Shown: piece after piece, positions 62,501-64,000 of the stretch
Numbering within the stretch: the first letter of the stretch is position 1
Layout: each line of letters begins with the position of its first letter
Assembly (NCBI RefSeq): GCF_016757735.1
Contig: NZ_CP068439.1
Location: forward strand, 2,754,001-2,818,000
Direction of reading: 5' to 3'
Source: Aequorivita iocasae
GTDB lineage: Bacteria; Bacteroidota; Bacteroidia; Flavobacteriales; Flavobacteriaceae
DNA: 64,000 nucleotides
The notes under the pieces: model-generated
What the model was told of the DNA's origin: nothing
Database searches by the model: none
The model's input: only the letters and a program-made list of their open reading frames with translations
Program-made: the position numbers and the translations under genes

Positions 62501-63895
62501 AAGTTCCCCATTAAAAAGTGGATTTTTCAGATTTCCTGAAAGCTGTATGTTTTTATAATCGTACCCTTCAAAAGCAAAGGAAGAAATGGTTCCGGAGACT
62601 TCAGTATTCACTGTATTTTTGTTAAAACCACGTCCATCAAAATCCAAATCGGCTGTCATTTTTCCCAAAGAAGTGGTATTCGCAATTTTTCCGAGGTTGA
62701 AATTTTTTAAGACAACATTGCCGCTATAATAAGCATTATCAATATTTGTGATATTGCCCATTTTTAAATCTACGTTTGCCTGCCCAATCGCGCTTTGCAA
62801 AATACTATTTGTGTTAAGCTCCTCACCGATAATGGAGGTATTCCCGCTTAGGCTGAAGTTTTTTAGTTCCTTTAATTCCACCGGAATTACCTCTCCTAAA
62901 ATGCGTGGCATAAATCTTCTCAAATCAAAATAATTTGTAGCTATATAGTGATTGGATGCGGTAATGGCATATTCTTTTTCGGAATCCAAAATATTTTTAA
63001 AGGCATAATCGCCTTGAATATTAGTATCGTCTGTTTTGAGGTTTAAATTAGTTACGGTGAAATCATTCAGCGTTCCTTTAAGTTCAGTATCCAAATAAAT
63101 AATTTGGTCGGGGCCAAATTCGTTGTAAAACCCATTGAGATCGTTCGTTGCAATTTTTGAATCCTTTAGCGTAGCAGTAATTACAACTTCATTAATAAAA
63201 TCTGCCATTCCATTTTTGGAATAATCCAAATCAATTTCACCCACGATGTTTGATTCCGTGGTTTTTAAATTTAGATTTTTCAAAGTAATATTTGTTTCTG
63301 TATATGAAAAATCAGTTTGCATATCTTCAATTGCAAAACCCCGCTCCGCCAACAATGACAGGCTTTCAATATTCACCTTTACCTCAGGTCCATTTATATT
63401 CAGGTTGTTGGCAGTAATATTTACATTATGTAGGTTGAAAATTTCGGATTTTTCAAGATTTTCATCAATAATCTTAACATGGCTGTTGGTTAAGGTCACA
63501 TCATTGCCGAAAAGCGAAAAAGGTGAAGTGCTAGGCTTTCCGGTATCAAACTTTTTGGCGAAAATGGAAAGATTGTCGGTTTCTTCCCCTATATAAGTTT
63601 TTACATACAGTTTTGCTTGATCCAACACTATATCCCCAAAGCCCAGATTACCTTGTATCAAGTTTTGAAAATTGATAATATTCGTCTGTAATTGCTTACT
63701 ATAAATAAGGGTGTCGCTGTGGTGGTCTGCAATAAATACTTCGCGAATATCTACTTCGCCTTTCCAGTTAAGGCCCAAACGCTCTATGTTTATATCGGTC
63801 CCGTAGGTTTCATTTAGATTTGTGGTCACTTTTTTTGCGACCCAGGTTTGTACAGAGGGAATAGAAAAAATAATAACCATAAACACGAGTAGCAA
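59510..63895 (-). CDS. TamB-like translocation/assembly protein
   Basis: An envelope-spanning protein of about 1461 aa, anchored by an N-terminal membrane helix and otherwise almost all beta-structure, like a long groove; the C-terminal 350 residues form the TamB domain (about IEINTNGKFQMYGDFQVYEG, FLLASNSFVSDNYAGSNAF, VGLDYSVGTRTPDQE). It probably carries phospholipids or helps outer-membrane protein assembly. The listed start is a TTG at 63895, but the same frame already encodes KRIKKLRKIIVRTFVIIVLL upstream to a stop at 63950-63952. That basic-then-hydrophobic stretch is the normal TamB N-terminus, so the real start lies upstream at a non-standard codon or behind a frameshift near 63947-63952. 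Confidence 0.9.
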   Translation of the reverse strand: MLLVFMVIIFSIPSVQTWVAKKVTTNLNETYGTDINIERLGLNWKGEVDIREVFIADHHSDTLIYSKQLQTNIINFQNLIQGNLGFGDIVLDQAKLYVKTYIGEETDNLSIFAKKFDTGKPSTSPFSLFGNDVTLTNSHVKIIDENLEKSEIFNLHNVNITANNLNINGPEVKVNIESLSLLAERGFAIEDMQTDFSYTETNITLKNLNLKTTESNIVGEIDLDYSKNGMADFINEVVITATLKDSKIATNDLNGFYNEFGPDQIIYLDTELKGTLNDFTVTNLNLKTDDTNIQGDYAFKNILDSEKEYAITASNHYIATNYFDLRRFMPRILGEVIPVELKELKNFSLSGNTSIIGEELNTNSILQSAIGQANVDLKMGNITNIDNAYYSGNVVLKNFNLGKIANTTSLGKMTADLDFDGRGFNKNTVNTEVSGTISSFAFEGYDYKNIQLSGNLKNPLFNGELSINDPNLKLQFKGLIDASKKTNQLDFEAEVEYAELNNLNLITRDSISVFTGNVVVNMEGKTIDDVVGTINFSQTFYQNERDYFYFDDFTITSSFNGTVRTIDINSPDILNGNISGEFLIKDIPDLFQNGIASIYTNYIPQEVTTNQYIDYEFVVYNKIVDVFVPQLKLGDNTRIKGSVSSEESKFELDFRSPEILLFDNYIGKLNIQVDNDNPLYNIYIAADSVYTGFYNLKDLSVINKTLNDTMYVRSEFAGGEKKEDLFNLSLYHTINPAGKSVIGVKKSDITYKGNVWYLNENNNRLNKVVFDDNLREVRIDSLVLSNNDQLIQMAGVLRDSTYKDLKVQFKDVNIGDIVPEIDSLRLKGNMNGKFDFLQKNGAYYPNSSVTIDAVEINEIPFGDLNLKIDGNEDLTKYRINTSLTNNNVKSINAVGEIDVSANNPQIQLNVDLNQFNMQAFSPFGADVITNIRGFITGNARISGNYKSPDILGRFTLENSGLKIPYLNTDFNLESGAQIIVTKNKFEIDGTQITDTEYETVGVFYGNATHNNFSDWELDLHIEAPERLLVLDTPPEEDALYYGTAFISGRADIKGPIDELVIDVEATTQAGTTFKIPISDTESIGDDSFVHFLSPKEKEARINGETIFSEDVKGLSLNFELDINKNAEVEVVVDQENNSTLKGRGAGILLIEINTNGKFQMYGDFQVYEGEYDFRYGGIIQRNIGVVPGGNITWDGAPEKANLDLSAVYKTQANPSVLLDNPSINTKIPVEVYVDLNGELAQPELSFNIDFPRVSSTLKSELQYKLQNQEQMQNQALFLLASNSFVSDNYAGSNAFAGTVADRVSGLVNNLFADQDGKFRVGLDYSVGTRTPDQETSDRFGITLSTQINERILINGKVGVPVGGANETSVAGDIEVQWLINEDGTLRMKFFNRQADLQFIGEDQIFEQGTGISYSVDFNTFRELYQKLFNKKIVLESELPVIPDDNSYPVEFNSEGTKTEEE

Positions 63896-64000
63896 TACAA
63901 TGATTACAAAGGTGCGAACTATTATTTTCCGAAGTTTTTTGATACGTTTTTAATGTTTAATTTTACAACCAATAAATATACCCCTTTCACTTTGACACAG

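Noticed and set aside
1-64000. tRNA, rRNA, CRISPR arrays, transposases or phage genes
   Set aside because: I looked through the intergenic stretches and the long frames and saw no cloverleaf, spaced repeat array or recombinase motif.

Overview
The window is AT-rich chromosomal DNA from a member of the Bacteroidota, almost certainly family Flavobacteriaceae. The signs are Bacteroidota-type promoters (TAnnTTTG -7 boxes), a TonB-dependent receptor with an N-terminal carboxypeptidase-regulatory-like domain, BshA of bacillithiol synthesis, a single-chain fused branched-chain 2-oxoacid dehydrogenase E1, large TamB- and LptD-type envelope proteins, and a surface protein with the VGIGTTTP head motif. 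The genus cannot be fixed from sequence reading alone. I see no rRNA, tRNA, CRISPR array, insertion sequence or prophage.

Layout. 1-2.7 kb: the start of a multi-PAS sensor protein running off the left edge, then a tandem universal stress protein and a small helical protein. 2.8-6.5 kb: an iron-uptake unit (TonB receptor plus PepSY membrane protein) whose promoter is bracketed by two copies of a 23-bp inverted repeat. 6.7-12.4 kb: a cytoplasmic TolB-like/TPR/AraC regulator followed by an amidohydrolase, an outer-membrane protein and an S41 peptidase. Two promoters here share a motif of about 33 bp, so this may be a small local regulon. 12.4-13.1 kb is non-coding. 13.1-17.3 kb: a two-gene operon with a three-TM TolB-like/TPR protein and a caspase / alpha-beta-hydrolase / TPR fusion whose hydrolase nucleophile position holds Asp instead of Ser. 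17.4-22.4 kb: small genes, a formate/nitrite-type channel, a nitroreductase operon, TerC, and a short ribosome-hibernation factor coupled to a cysteine-free ArsC/Spx-like protein.

22.5-28.2 kb is the most interesting block: a seven-gene, tightly packed operon (FAD oxidoreductase, methyltransferase, type III polyketide synthase, FabI-like reductase, FabZ-like dehydratase, ketosynthase, acyl carrier protein). It looks like a self-contained phenolic-lipid pathway, with a private type II fatty-acid system priming a chalcone-synthase-like enzyme and two tailoring enzymes.

28.2-46 kb is mainly housekeeping: OmpA and lipocalin-like lipoproteins, fused BCKDH E1, a 2OG-Fe(II) oxygenase, SUI1, a nucleoside phosphorylase coupled to a signal-less solute-binding-fold protein, Ung, MutS2 without Smr domain, a DCC protein, a lamin-tail surface protein, a dicarboxylate symporter, chorismate synthase, an LpxH-like phosphoesterase and a FAD/Fe-S oxidase. 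46-64 kb is an envelope and redox region: BshA, a NagZ-type GH3/beta-lactamase fusion, paired Fe-S electron-transfer proteins, an MCE/MlaD protein, an N-acetylmuramoyl-L-alanine amidase, LptD, RidA and TamB.
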